Below are positions 49,705 to 59,839 of a stretch of DNA of 64,000 bases, piece by piece. Made by a program: the position numbers and the translations under genes. The notes under the pieces are model-generated. The model saw only the letters and a program-made list of their open reading frames with translations, did no database searches and had not been told where the DNA came from. Within the stretch, counting starts at the first letter, position 1; each line of letters opens with the position of its first letter. Source of the stretch: Flavobacteriales bacterium (GTDB taxonomy: Bacteria; Bacteroidota; Bacteroidia; Flavobacteriales; Weeksellaceae); NCBI GenBank assembly GCA_020635515.1, contig JACJZS010000005.1, forward strand, positions 1 through 64,000, in the 5' to 3' direction.

Positions 49705-52158
49705 TTAATTAGGGTCTACATTTACGAATACTTGAGTTTGTTTGGTAGCTTTGTATTCTTGCAAGTAATTTATACTTTCTTGAATGAATTTTTTTGTTTT
49801 TGATGGAGAAAATACGTGTGGGAGTTTTACGGTAATTTTATTTATATACACGTTATTTATTTTGTTTACTTCGGGTTCTACGGGACCTAAAATATATTTT
49901 TCATCAATTCCTTTAGTTAAAATTTGGGTTAGAAAGATAGAGGTGGAACGAACCTTTTCTTGCTTTTTGTGTTTTAAAGTAATCTCAATTAGTTTTGAAT
50001 AAGGAGGATAGTTGAATTCTTTTCTTTCGTTAAGTAATTTTTTGTAAATAAGGTTTATTTCATTGTTTTTTAGGTGTTGAAAAAAATCGGAATTTTCGTT
50101 GTATGTTTGAATCAATACTTTTCCTATGTTACTTTTTCTTCCTGTTCTTCCACAGAGTTGAATGATGAGTTGCATTGCTTTTTCTTCTGCTCTAAAGTCG
50201 GAAAGTTGAAGTAGGGAGTCCGCTCGAATTATGCCAACCAAACCAATGGAATCGAAATCTAAACCTTTGCTCATCATTTGTGTTCCTACAAGAATATCGA
50301 TTTCTTTTAGGTTCATTTTTTCAAATAATTTCTCATACGCATTTTTTCTTCTCATGGTATCCAAATCCATTCGTTCTATTTTTTTTGAATGAAATAAGTC
50401 TACGAGTTGTTCTTCTATGCTTTGCGTGCCGATTCCTTTTGTGGTTATTTTAGGAGAGTTGCACACTTTGCAGTTTTTTGTTTTTGATTCTTTGTATCCG
50501 CAATAGTGACATTTTAAATCGTTTGAAAATTTATGATACGTTAGGTTTACGTTGCAGTTGGGACAATTTGGAGAAAAACCGCAGGTTTCGCATTCAAGTA
50601 TAGGAGAGAAGCCACGGCGATTCATAAAAATAAGAACCTGTTGTTTTTTGTTGAGTGTTTCTTCTATTTCATTTTTCAGTTTCACAGAAAAATCTCCTAT
50701 GATTTCATTTTCTTGTGAGGTATTTCTAAGTGAAATTAATTCTATTTCGGGAGAATATGTATTTCCATATCGTTCGGTAAGTTTTACGATTTCTAATTTT
50801 CTTTTTTGAGTAGAATAGATGCTTTCTAGTGATGGTGTTGCGGTTCCTAGTAGACAATTAGCTGAAAAATAATTTGCAAGATACAACGCACAGTCGCGAG
50901 TGTTAAAGCATGGTTTGGAATTGTTTTTTTTGTATTTGGAGTCGTGTTCTTCGTCAACAATGATTAATCCTAAATTTAAAAAAGGAAGGTAAATTGAGTT
51001 CTGAGTTCCTATAATTATATTGTACTTTCCGAGTAAGGAATTCATCCAAACCTCTACTTTTTCGTTGGTGGATAATTTTTGATGATAGATTCCTACTTGT
51101 TCTCCAAATATTTTCTGAACACGGTGAATTATTTGTGTTGCAATGGAAATTTCAGGAAGAAGTAATAAAACTTGTTTCCCATTTTTGAGTTGATTTTCTA
51201 TTTGATGAAAATAAATCTCTGTTTTTCCTGAGGAAGAAACTCCATAAAGAAGAACATTTTTTTTGTTGGTAAAGTATTTTGTTATTTCGTTATTTGCTTT
51301 TTGTTGTGCTTGGGTAAGAGTTGTAAGTTTTTCTGTTGTTTTATCTTGAAAAGAAATTCTGTCGATATTTGAATAATAAACTTCTAGAATTTGTTTTTTT
51401 TCTAACGCTTTTAAAATTGCAAGAGAGGAATTTGTTTTTTCTAGTAGTTCTTTTTTTTGTATCGGTTTATTAGTTTGGTTTTTAATGCTTAAAAATTGCA
51501 AAAGTAAATTTCGTTGTTTGTCTATTTTGTCAATTTGTAGTAAAATTTCTTTTAAGTTAGTTGGATTTTGTTCTAAGTTAGAATGAAGTTTTACAAAAGC
51601 CAATTGTTTTCTTGTGTATTTAGGTGTTATTTTTTCATCTATTTCTAAGTATTTGTTTTCGTATAAATATTTTAAAGCAGAAAGAATATTTTTTTTGGGA
51701 ATGAAACTTTCTATTTCTTTTACATTTAAAGAAGTTTTATTGATTAAGTTTTGAATAATTAATGTTTCGAACTCGTCTAGGTTTTCTAAATTTACGTTTT
51801 TTACATCTCTGAGCCGAATGTATGTTTCACTTTCTAACTTTAATGCTGACGGAATAGCATCTCTATAAACTTCACCTAGTGAACACATATAGTATTCGGA
51901 AATAAACTTCCATAAATCCAATTGTTCTTTTGTGACAATTGGTTGTGTATCTAATAATGAAATAATTGGTTTTACGGAATAATTTTCTGGTTTATTTGTA
52001 TGAATGGATTCTACAATTCCTGTGTATAGTTTTTTTCCATTGAATTCAACAACCGCACGGAAACCAATATCTATTTGAGTTAAAAACTCTTTAGGAATAT
52101 GATACGTAAATGTATCTGCTACCGAAAGAGGAAGAATGATTTGAGCATAGGAATCCAT
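49705..52158 (-). CDS. priA: Primosomal protein N' (replication restart helicase PriA)
   Basis: 817 aa superfamily-2 helicase. N-terminal 3'-DNA-binding domain (FTYHIPKEFL), Walker A VSSSGKTEIY near residue 310, DEEH box LIIVDEEHDSKYK, the zinc-binding Cys cluster (CETCGFSPNCPNCNVNL, CHYCGYKESKTKNCKVC), and motifs V-VI with GTQMMSKGLDFDSIGLVGIIRAD and IQLCGRTGRKSNIGKV. The gene is long for E. coli (732) but normal for this phylum. Confidence 0.96.
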   Translation of the reverse strand: MDSYAQIILPLSVADTFTYHIPKEFLTQIDIGFRAVVEFNGKKLYTGIVESIHTNKPENYSVKPIISLLDTQPIVTKEQLDLWKFISEYYMCSLGEVYRDAIPSALKLESETYIRLRDVKNVNLENLDEFETLIIQNLINKTSLNVKEIESFIPKKNILSALKYLYENKYLEIDEKITPKYTRKQLAFVKLHSNLEQNPTNLKEILLQIDKIDKQRNLLLQFLSIKNQTNKPIQKKELLEKTNSSLAILKALEKKQILEVYYSNIDRISFQDKTTEKLTTLTQAQQKANNEITKYFTNKKNVLLYGVSSSGKTEIYFHQIENQLKNGKQVLLLLPEISIATQIIHRVQKIFGEQVGIYHQKLSTNEKVEVWMNSLLGKYNIIIGTQNSIYLPFLNLGLIIVDEEHDSKYKKNNSKPCFNTRDCALYLANYFSANCLLGTATPSLESIYSTQKRKLEIVKLTERYGNTYSPEIELISLRNTSQENEIIGDFSVKLKNEIEETLNKKQQVLIFMNRRGFSPILECETCGFSPNCPNCNVNLTYHKFSNDLKCHYCGYKESKTKNCKVCNSPKITTKGIGTQSIEEQLVDLFHSKKIERMDLDTMRRKNAYEKLFEKMNLKEIDILVGTQMMSKGLDFDSIGLVGIIRADSLLQLSDFRAEEKAMQLIIQLCGRTGRKSNIGKVLIQTYNENSDFFQHLKNNEINLIYKKLLNERKEFNYPPYSKLIEITLKHKKQEKVRSTSIFLTQILTKGIDEKYILGPVEPEVNKINNVYINKITVKLPHVFSPSKTKKFIQESINYLQEYKATKQTQVFVNVDPN

Positions 52159-52205
52159 TGAGTTGTATTGAATTTCACTTGCAAGTTATGAAAAAGTTAT
52201 TGATT

Positions 52206-53027
52206 TTAACCTAAACCAACGTCGAGCGACATCATAATAATAAACCCGAGTATAAATCCTAAAGTTGCTAAATCGGTATTTTTTTCTAGTTGTGTTTCTG
52301 GGATTACTTCTTCTATTACAACAAAAACCATAGCACCTGCGGCAAAAGCTAATGCGTATGGTAACATTGGTTGAAAAAAGAATACAGCAAAAGCTCCGAG
52401 TACTCCAGCAATTGGTTCTACAATTGCAGAAAGTTGACCATAAAAAAAAGATTTTCTACGCGACATATTTTGTCTTCTTAATGGCATGGAAACAGCAATA
52501 CCTTCAGGGAAATTTTGCAATCCGATACCAATGGCAAGTGTAACGGCTCCTATATACGTAGCTCCATCTAGACCAATCGAAGCAGCACCAAAAAGAACTC
52601 CTACAGCTAATCCTTCAGGAATATTGTGTAAGGTAATTGCTAAAATAAGTAAGGTAGTTCGGTGCAACTTGCTTTTAATTCCCTCTTTATTTTTTTCTTT
52701 AAAATTAATATGTAAGTGAGGCATTACTTTATCTAAACCAAACATAAACAAAGAGCCTAGAAGAAATCCCACGGCAGAAGGAATGACTTTTTGAAATCCT
52801 TCGCCTTTACTCATTTCTATTGCTGGATTTAATAAAGACCAAAAACTAGCAGCAATCATAACTCCACCTGTAAAACCTAACATCATATCAAAAAATGTTC
52901 GATTTATCTTTTTGAAGAAAAATACCACAGACGCACCTAGGGCAGTTACGAACCAAGTGAATAGAGTGGCATATAAAGCTGCGATTACAGAGGGTTGATT
53001 TTCTAAAAATGTAATTAAATCGTTCAT
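52206..53027 (-). CDS. ZIP family metal transporter
   Basis: 273 aa, about eight membrane helices. The ZIP signature helices IV and V read LHNIPEGLAVGVLFG and GLQNFPEGIAVSMPL, each with His/Asn/Pro/Glu metal ligands. Glycine-rich early helices (DMMLGFTGGVMIAASFWSLL). It imports zinc, iron or manganese. I use the ATG at 53027. The upstream palindrome suggests control by a DtxR/MntR-like repressor. Confidence 0.92.
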   Translation of the reverse strand: MNDLITFLENQPSVIAALYATLFTWFVTALGASVVFFFKKINRTFFDMMLGFTGGVMIAASFWSLLNPAIEMSKGEGFQKVIPSAVGFLLGSLFMFGLDKVMPHLHINFKEKNKEGIKSKLHRTTLLILAITLHNIPEGLAVGVLFGAASIGLDGATYIGAVTLAIGIGLQNFPEGIAVSMPLRRQNMSRRKSFFYGQLSAIVEPIAGVLGAFAVFFFQPMLPYALAFAAGAMVFVVIEEVIPETQLEKNTDLATLGFILGFIIMMSLDVGLG

Positions 53028-53045
53028 ATAATGCATAATTTTTAT

Positions 53046-53078
53046 TTTAGGTATACCTAAAAAATGAATACAAATATA
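53046..53078 (-). promoter_or_regulatory. ZIP transporter promoter with metal-repressor palindrome
   Basis: On the minus strand the -7 box TATATTTG (53078-53071) is followed at 53061-53046 by a perfect 16-base palindrome TTTAGGTATACCTAAA covering the first transcribed bases. Perfect inverted TTAGG/CCTAA sites are typical of DtxR/MntR-type repressors. Confidence 0.7.
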
Positions 53079-53230
53079 CTTTTTTTTATTAATGTATAAA
53101 ATACAAAAATAACTATTTATAGAGTTAGTGTATTTTTTCCAATTTCTTAATTGTGTTAATTCTACCTTTTCCTATGGTTGTATAGTATTTTTTTGTATAT
53201 TAGAGCTACAACAACTCTAAATACTTAAAT

Positions 53231-56200
53231 ATGAAAAAGATATGTACCTCCTTTATGGTGGTGGTAGCTTGTATACTAAGTTATTCACAATCCTGTTTGC
53301 CTGATATTAGTGTAAACGAAATTCACTCCCAAGATGCAATCATTCCCATAAGTTGCGATAATCCTTTAAATGATGAAAACTGCCTTGAACTAGAGGTGGA
53401 ATACACAGAATTGAAATCTACATCTGATTATATGGTATCTTCTATTCCGTATAGTCCAGTAGCTGGTTTTAACGAAGGGAATCGATTAAATTTGTACGAA
53501 GAAGATAAATTTAGTAATGCAATTCCGTTACCGTTTAAATTTTGTTTTTATGGAGAAACGTACGAAGAACTTGTAATTGGTAACAATGGTTTGGTAAGTT
53601 TTGACACTTCTTTAGCAAACGAAGATTGTCCTTGGTATATTTCAGGAAGTATACCTGATGAGAACTTAGTTAGAAATGCAATTTTTGGATCTTTCCATGA
53701 TATGTCTAATGTTTCGCTTACTTGTGATGATGATCCTAGCACGCCATACAATGACTGTGGGGAAATATATACGAAAACTATTGGTGTGGCACCATGCAGA
53801 ATATTTGTGATTAATTTTCACAATATGACTTTGTTTAACTGTAAAGATAAAAAAAGTACTTTTCAGATTGCTTTGCATGAATCCACTAATGATATAGAAG
53901 TTTATATAGAATCAAAACCTGAGAGTTGTGAAGGAGCAAAAGAAAAAAGAGCTTTAGTTGGGATTCAAGATAAAATGGGGAATAAAGGGGTTTTTCCTCA
54001 AGGGAGAAATACATCTTCTTGGGAAGCATCAAACGAAGCATGGAAGTTTAAACCTAATGGAGATATGCAAGTTTCATTTAAGTGGACGGATAAAAATGGA
54101 AAAGTGGTTTCTACAAAACAAAATCCAGTATTGTGTGAATTAGAAGATAATTATAAAATAAATTTAGAAACTACCTTTTATACTTGTAGTAATAACAATG
54201 TAATCATTAACAGAGAATATACAATAAAGTTTTCTGAGGATTATCCGCTTGCTCGCAACATTAATCATGAGTTATGTGATGTAAATAAAGATGGTGTAGA
54301 GAGTTTTCTTTTAAACAGCTTGGATTCTACAATTCTTGAAGGAAAGACAGGTTTTGTTATTTCATATTATAATGCTGAGGGAGACGCAGAGAACAAATTA
54401 AATCCCATAACCAATCCTATAATAGCGACATCTACCAATAAAACTTTTTATTATAGAATGGAAAGTAGAGAGGATTGCTTTGCAGTTTATAAAGCTAATG
54501 TAAAGTTGGCTCCAAATCCTCAAAATCAATTAAAATCCCCTTATTTGGTATGCGATGTAGGTAATAACGGTATAGAAAATATAGATTTATTAACATTAAA
54601 CCCAATAATAGCAGGGAATCAAAATAGTTTAACCATTGAGTTTTATAAAACACAAGCAGATGCAGAAGGCAGTATAAGCTCTATTACAAACTTCAATGTA
54701 CAATCAAATTCATCTGTTTTTGTGAAAATATCTAGAGATGGAGGTTGTAGTACTATTGATGAAATTAAGTTTGAACTTGTTTCTACGCCACAATCAGTAA
54801 ATATTCAAGGAGAAACATTATGTTATATGCCTAATGCTCCTATAAATATAAGACATGATTTTACGAAATATGAAAATCAGATTCCAGATTTTAAGAATTC
54901 TTCCTTTGTTTACTACTTAACAAAAGAAGATGCTCAAAACGATACGCAAAGAGTAGAAAATCCTAAATCAATAAACATTACTTCGAATCCTTTTATGGTA
55001 TATATAAGAACATACAACAGCACAACAAAATGTTACTCTATAAGTACAATAAAAATAAATTTAAATGAGTCTTTTGAAACGATAGACGAAAAATTGAATG
55101 CCTGTGATGTAGATGGAGATGAGGTAGAAACGTTTAATTTGACTACTGCAATTTCTTCTATGATTCCTTCTACTGCAAATAAGGAAGTTAGTTACTACCA
55201 AAATTACTACGATGCTTTAAATAATAATATTAATAAAAAAATAGCGACAGCAAATACTCTTGCATATACGGCAAAAGATAAAACGTACATTTATGTACGA
55301 TTTCAAGATACGATTTCTGGTTGTGTATCTATTGCTAAGATTATTTTGAATGTATTTCCTATTCCAGAGCCAAGTTCTAAAGTTATAACCATATGTGTTG
55401 ACGATATAACTTCAAGTCAAAGCATAGATTTGGAATCGTATTCTTTGGTATTGACCAAACATGGAGAATATGTAGATGCCTTATGGTTTAAGAATGAATC
55501 TGATGCGGTTGCAAATACAAATTCATTATCCAGTTATTTAGCAAAAGATGGCGATACTATTTGGGTAAGATTATTCTCTACAGAAACAGATTGCTGGGAA
55601 GTATATCCTATAGAGATAGAATTTTTACAGAAAGGAGAAGTAGTAAACCTTAATCCATATACAATTCAATATTGTAATCAACTTAATGACAATGAGGAGT
55701 ATATAGATTTAACGAGTTATAGTTCTGATATGTTTAGAAATTACGCAGTTACTAATGTAGTGTTCTATAAAAAATACGAAAACGGACAATTATTATCTCC
55801 TATTGCTAATCCTAGTACATACAATGTTGTTGGTTCCGACGTAATTTATGCGGAAGGTGTTAAAAATATATGTGCTTCTTCTGTACAGGTAATTAATCTT
55901 ATTCAGAACGAAGTGGTAGATTTTAAAAATGCAAGAGTGGAATTTTGTGATGAGCATAATCAAGGGAAAATAAATGTAAATATAAACTCATACCTCTCAG
56001 AAATGAGTAGCGATTACAAGAATTACAAAGTAACATTATTTAAAACATACGAATCAGCAATAGATAATAATTCCGCAGACATTGTATCTAATCCTACAAA
56101 TTATGAAATTAAAACAGGAAACAATGATGTGTATGTGAGAATGGAAAATACCATCGGTTGCTTTAATGTAAAATACATTCGTTTTGAGTTGAAAAATTAT

Positions 56201-58288
56201 CCTAAAGAAGTAGATTTAGTTAAAATTTGTGATAACGAAAATGATTTGGTAGAAAATGATTTTATGTTATCAAGTGTTAATAATCAAATAAGTTCAGGGA
56301 TTGGAGGTGTAAATGTTAAGTACTATGAGAGTTTATCCGACGCAGAAAGCAATTCTAATGCGATACAGAATTATACAATTACATCTACTACGAAATTATT
56401 TGTAAAAGCATCTAACGGGATATGCAGTACGATAAGTGAGATTTCTTTTGAATTTATTCCTGCTTCTGTAATTAAAAAAGAATTTGTAGATAAAATCTGT
56501 GATAACAATAACGATGGATTCGAGATAGTAGACCTTACCTTGTACAATTCCAACTTTGTTAATGATGTTACACTTTACACATTTGAGTATTTTCCAACGG
56601 AAACAGATGCTATAAACAATACCAATAAAATAACAAAACCTACAGAGCATAAAGTTACAGATACTGATTATGTAAGATATATAAGAGTTTATAATTCAAA
56701 TAAGTGTTATAGCATTGCTAAGTTGTCGGTAGTTTTAGATCGTAAAATTCTAGCGATAGATGCAGAGTTACAGTATGTGTGTGATGTTTATTCCAATACG
56801 ACTGCTTATGTAGATTTAGAAAGTTACATTCCAAAAATGATTGATGATACCACAGGTTTAGATATTGCTTTTTATAAATATTATGAAGAAGCTATGGCAA
56901 ATAAGCTAGAAAGTAAAATTCAAAATACTACTAATTATAAGTTAGACGCCATTAGCAATGTTATTTATGTTCGATTCTTTAATCCTGAGTTAGGTTGTTA
57001 TTCCATTAAAAAAATCCCAATTCGATTACAATTACCTCCCAAATTAGTTGTTTCGGAGTATTTTATTTGCGATACTGATTTTAATGGATTTTATGATTTA
57101 GAGTTAGACGAATTGAATTCTTTAGTGATTAAAAATCATCAAGATTATAACTTTACGTATTATTTATCTCAATCAGATGCCATAAATAAAACCAATCTTA
57201 TTAACGCATCAAAAAGATATGAAACCAATGTTCCTATTAACATTTACATTAATGTAGATAATGGAGTTTGTGAGGAAACTACATTTGTTACCTTAAAGCC
57301 AAATGTAGTTACACCTATAAAGAGTATTCATATATTCTATACGGATTGTGAAGAAGATGATAATCATTTTACACTTAATTTAAATCAGTTTAAATCTCAG
57401 TTTGTAGATGATATTTCTAATACTGTGTTTAGATACTACACGTCAAGAACTGATGCAGATAAAGAAATAAACCCGATTTCAAACCCAAATCAGTTTTGGG
57501 TTACCAATCAAACTATTTATGTAAGAATTACTTCAGGTGGATTGTGTCCTGTTATAGGAGAAATAGAAGTGAAAGTAAAAAGAAAACCTGTTATTCCAAT
57601 GGAGAGCAAAGTAGAGTTTTGCGTAGGTACTTCTGTGGAAATTGATGCAGGTCTTAATTTACCTAAAGAAAATTATGTATGGAATCACGGAAAAATAGGA
57701 AAGAATATCGTTGAAAGTATTCCAGGGATTTATACCGTAAATGTAACAGGAGAGAATGGTTGTGTGGCAAGCAAAAGTATAGAATTGGTTCATATTGAAG
57801 CTCCCGTAATAGAACAGCTTGTTGTTACGGGAAACAACGTACAAGTGATTGCTAGTGACGGACAAAATGAAGTAGCATTAGTTGCTTATTCTGTAAATCA
57901 AGGACATACATGGGAATCCGCAAATGTATTTAGTGATTTATCTCCAGGGAAACATACGTTTATTGTTAAAAACTTAATCACAGGTTGCATTAGCTTGCCT
58001 AAATCTACAATAGTTATTGATATTAAAAATTTCATTTCTCCAAGTACAACGGATAATAAAAATGATATTTGGACTTTGGAAAATTTAGATGTTTTTGAAG
58101 GTAAAAAATCAAGTATCATTATTTTTGATAGATATGGAAAAGTAGTATATTCTGATGAGAGTTCGTCTAGGTTTGTTTGGGACGGACACTTCGCAGGACG
58201 ACCTCTTCCTTCTACTACGTATTGGTATAAAATAGAACTTGCCGACGGAAGAAAAATAGATGGATTTATTGTTGTGAAGAATAGATAA
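53231..58288 (+). CDS. Giant repeat protein with type B T9SS sorting domain
   Basis: 1685 aa, exported (signal VVACILSYSQS). N-terminal region (to about 280) has a Cys-rich beta fold (FCFYGETYEELVIGNNGLVSF) like those in gliding-associated surface proteins. From about 340 to 1480 come at least nine copies of a unit of roughly 85-130 aa: CDxxxDG, then YYxxxxDA and a closing VYVRxxxxxxC segment. The end, SIIIFDRYGKVVYSDE and WDGHFAGRPLPSTTYWYKIEL, is the gliding-motility-associated type B C-terminal domain. Likely a cell-surface adhesin. Single long frame, not broken. Confidence 0.9.
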   Translation: MKKICTSFMVVVACILSYSQSCLPDISVNEIHSQDAIIPISCDNPLNDENCLELEVEYTELKSTSDYMVSSIPYSPVAGFNEGNRLNLYEEDKFSNAIPLPFKFCFYGETYEELVIGNNGLVSFDTSLANEDCPWYISGSIPDENLVRNAIFGSFHDMSNVSLTCDDDPSTPYNDCGEIYTKTIGVAPCRIFVINFHNMTLFNCKDKKSTFQIALHESTNDIEVYIESKPESCEGAKEKRALVGIQDKMGNKGVFPQGRNTSSWEASNEAWKFKPNGDMQVSFKWTDKNGKVVSTKQNPVLCELEDNYKINLETTFYTCSNNNVIINREYTIKFSEDYPLARNINHELCDVNKDGVESFLLNSLDSTILEGKTGFVISYYNAEGDAENKLNPITNPIIATSTNKTFYYRMESREDCFAVYKANVKLAPNPQNQLKSPYLVCDVGNNGIENIDLLTLNPIIAGNQNSLTIEFYKTQADAEGSISSITNFNVQSNSSVFVKISRDGGCSTIDEIKFELVSTPQSVNIQGETLCYMPNAPINIRHDFTKYENQIPDFKNSSFVYYLTKEDAQNDTQRVENPKSINITSNPFMVYIRTYNSTTKCYSISTIKINLNESFETIDEKLNACDVDGDEVETFNLTTAISSMIPSTANKEVSYYQNYYDALNNNINKKIATANTLAYTAKDKTYIYVRFQDTISGCVSIAKIILNVFPIPEPSSKVITICVDDITSSQSIDLESYSLVLTKHGEYVDALWFKNESDAVANTNSLSSYLAKDGDTIWVRLFSTETDCWEVYPIEIEFLQKGEVVNLNPYTIQYCNQLNDNEEYIDLTSYSSDMFRNYAVTNVVFYKKYENGQLLSPIANPSTYNVVGSDVIYAEGVKNICASSVQVINLIQNEVVDFKNARVEFCDEHNQGKINVNINSYLSEMSSDYKNYKVTLFKTYESAIDNNSADIVSNPTNYEIKTGNNDVYVRMENTIGCFNVKYIRFELKNYPKEVDLVKICDNENDLVENDFMLSSVNNQISSGIGGVNVKYYESLSDAESNSNAIQNYTITSTTKLFVKASNGICSTISEISFEFIPASVIKKEFVDKICDNNNDGFEIVDLTLYNSNFVNDVTLYTFEYFPTETDAINNTNKITKPTEHKVTDTDYVRYIRVYNSNKCYSIAKLSVVLDRKILAIDAELQYVCDVYSNTTAYVDLESYIPKMIDDTTGLDIAFYKYYEEAMANKLESKIQNTTNYKLDAISNVIYVRFFNPELGCYSIKKIPIRLQLPPKLVVSEYFICDTDFNGFYDLELDELNSLVIKNHQDYNFTYYLSQSDAINKTNLINASKRYETNVPINIYINVDNGVCEETTFVTLKPNVVTPIKSIHIFYTDCEEDDNHFTLNLNQFKSQFVDDISNTVFRYYTSRTDADKEINPISNPNQFWVTNQTIYVRITSGGLCPVIGEIEVKVKRKPVIPMESKVEFCVGTSVEIDAGLNLPKENYVWNHGKIGKNIVESIPGIYTVNVTGENGCVASKSIELVHIEAPVIEQLVVTGNNVQVIASDGQNEVALVAYSVNQGHTWESANVFSDLSPGKHTFIVKNLITGCISLPKSTIVIDIKNFISPSTTDNKNDIWTLENLDVFEGKKSSIIIFDRYGKVVYSDESSSRFVWDGHFAGRPLPSTTYWYKIELADGRKIDGFIVVKNR

Positions 58289-58331
58289 AGTTAACCATAG
58301 TGTAATACTAGAGTTGTGTATTTTTTATTTG

Positions 58332-58366
58332 AAAGTCGAATCTACTTTTTAGATTCGACTTTTTTA
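58332..58366. terminator. Bidirectional terminator, giant protein / bestrophin
   Basis: Perfect 13-bp stem AAAGTCGAATCTA/TAGATTCGACTTT with loop CTTTT and a T-run, between convergent genes. Confidence 0.9.
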
Positions 58367-59401
58367 CTACATCAAAATTCCATTTACAGGTTCAATAGCA
58401 GGAGGCAAATCAGTTTCGTTAAGCATCTCTCTTAAATCAATTTCTATTGTCCTGCATAAGGAAAGCATAGGAATATCATTTGCCATTCCTTGAAAAGGAT
58501 TTTCTGAATAGTCGCCAATAATTTCCATCATTATATAAATCCAACCAATCAGTGCAGTTAATGGAATCGACAACCAAATTGCCCAACTGGTTAAGTTCAT
58601 AAGCTCAGGAATCATACTAAAAGGAAGAAGAAGGATAAAAATAGCAATAAAGTACCGACTCATGTTTGCGTATTGTCGAGGAAGTGGGAATTTTTTAATT
58701 CTCTCGCATTTACCTTGGTGTTCATAGAAATGATACAATATTTGCTCTAACTCCATGTGGCGAAAGTCCTCAATTAAGTTTTCTTCGCGTAATTTTTTTA
58801 AATCCCTTGATTGTTCATTTATAATTTGAGTAGCTGTATTTACATTGTTAATTAGTCTTTTGTATTCTTTCTCACATAACAAGTTTTTAAGCTCTTCTTT
58901 TGTTATTTCATCATCAATTAATCCAATTCCAAATCTTTTCTGATACATACTGGCAGCACGTCCTATATGTCCTTTTTGGCTCACATGTTCCCACGATGTT
59001 GGTATCAGTAGTTGATTTCTCAGAGAATAAAGCCATGCAATGTGTCTATAAATAAGTCTTTTTTTAATGCTATGAATTTCTTCTTCACTCTTTTTTGTTT
59101 CTGTAAATTGATTAGAAACAAAACTATCAACATACATTCCCCAAGCTCTACTGCTATTCACGATTGCTCCCCATATTTTTCGAGCTTCCCACATTCTGTC
59201 ATATGCCTGATTATTTTTAAAACCGACATAGAATGCAACAGCCGTACCTACTATGGAAACAGGTAGCCAAGGAATTGCTATAGAAATAATATTGAATCGA
59301 TAAAGAAGTGCAACAACAGTCATAAGTGCGGTAAGCCACAAAAGATGACCTCCCATCCATGAAACCACATTTTTAAACCGAATTCCTTTAGTAACTATCA
59401 T
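58367..59401 (-). CDS. Bestrophin-family (UPF0187) ion channel
   Basis: 344 aa. The N-terminal helix pair (LLWLTALMTVVALLYRF; IPWLPVSIVGTAVAFYVGFKNNQAYDRMWEARKIWG) is the hallmark of bacterial bestrophins, which form pentameric chloride or cation channels in the inner membrane. C-terminal part has a long membrane segment and ends in a short Pro-rich tail (DLPPAIEPVNGILM). The channel has its usual inward-facing YDRMWEAR motif. Ion preference is not predictable. Confidence 0.9.
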   Translation of the reverse strand: MIVTKGIRFKNVVSWMGGHLLWLTALMTVVALLYRFNIISIAIPWLPVSIVGTAVAFYVGFKNNQAYDRMWEARKIWGAIVNSSRAWGMYVDSFVSNQFTETKKSEEEIHSIKKRLIYRHIAWLYSLRNQLLIPTSWEHVSQKGHIGRAASMYQKRFGIGLIDDEITKEELKNLLCEKEYKRLINNVNTATQIINEQSRDLKKLREENLIEDFRHMELEQILYHFYEHQGKCERIKKFPLPRQYANMSRYFIAIFILLLPFSMIPELMNLTSWAIWLSIPLTALIGWIYIMMEIIGDYSENPFQGMANDIPMLSLCRTIEIDLREMLNETDLPPAIEPVNGILM

Positions 59402-59414
59402 TTTTCTAAATAAA

Positions 59415-59804
59415 CTAGAGCTTTTCTAAATTATCAGTTAATGATTTTATGAAGTTGGTTAATGGTTTTTCTACCATCATTTTTATGAAAGAATTAAACT
59501 TTCCATTAAATTCCAAAACGACTTGTGAAGTATTTTCATCTACTTCTGTAATGTTTGATTCTAATGTGAAATCTAAACTTTCTTTAGCAGAAGTTAGTGT
59601 GATTTGTGTGTTTGGTGTCTTGTTTTTTAGTTTGAGCTGAACTTCTGGCATTCCTGTAAGTGCAAATACAAAACCATTTTCATTAGATTCGAATTTAGAA
59701 ACATTGTCGGGCATTATTTTTTCGAAATTAGAAAAATCACTTAAAAAATTGAATACGTATTCCCCAGACTTGTTTACTGTTATTTCTTTACCTTTTATAT
59801 TCAT
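59415..59804 (-). CDS. SRPBCC/START-like fold protein
   Basis: 129 aa, helix-grip fold: VFNFLSDFSNFEKIMPDN, then beta strands (GFVFALTGMPEVQLKLKN, VVLEFNGKF) and a C-terminal helix (FIKSLTDNLEKL). Such proteins bind hydrophobic ligands. No ligand identified. It starts next to a divergent NUDIX gene. Confidence 0.8.
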   Translation of the reverse strand: MNIKGKEITVNKSGEYVFNFLSDFSNFEKIMPDNVSKFESNENGFVFALTGMPEVQLKLKNKTPNTQITLTSAKESLDFTLESNITEVDENTSQVVLEFNGKFNSFIKMMVEKPLTNFIKSLTDNLEKL

Positions 59805-59815
59805 GAATTATTATT

Positions 59816-59823
59816 TACTTTTG
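59816..59823 (+). promoter_or_regulatory. -7 box of the NUDIX gene
   Basis: TACTTTTG (TAnnTTTG), 17 bases before the start codon at 59840. Confidence 0.5.
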
Positions 59824-59839
59824 CTGAAAGTTTCTACAA

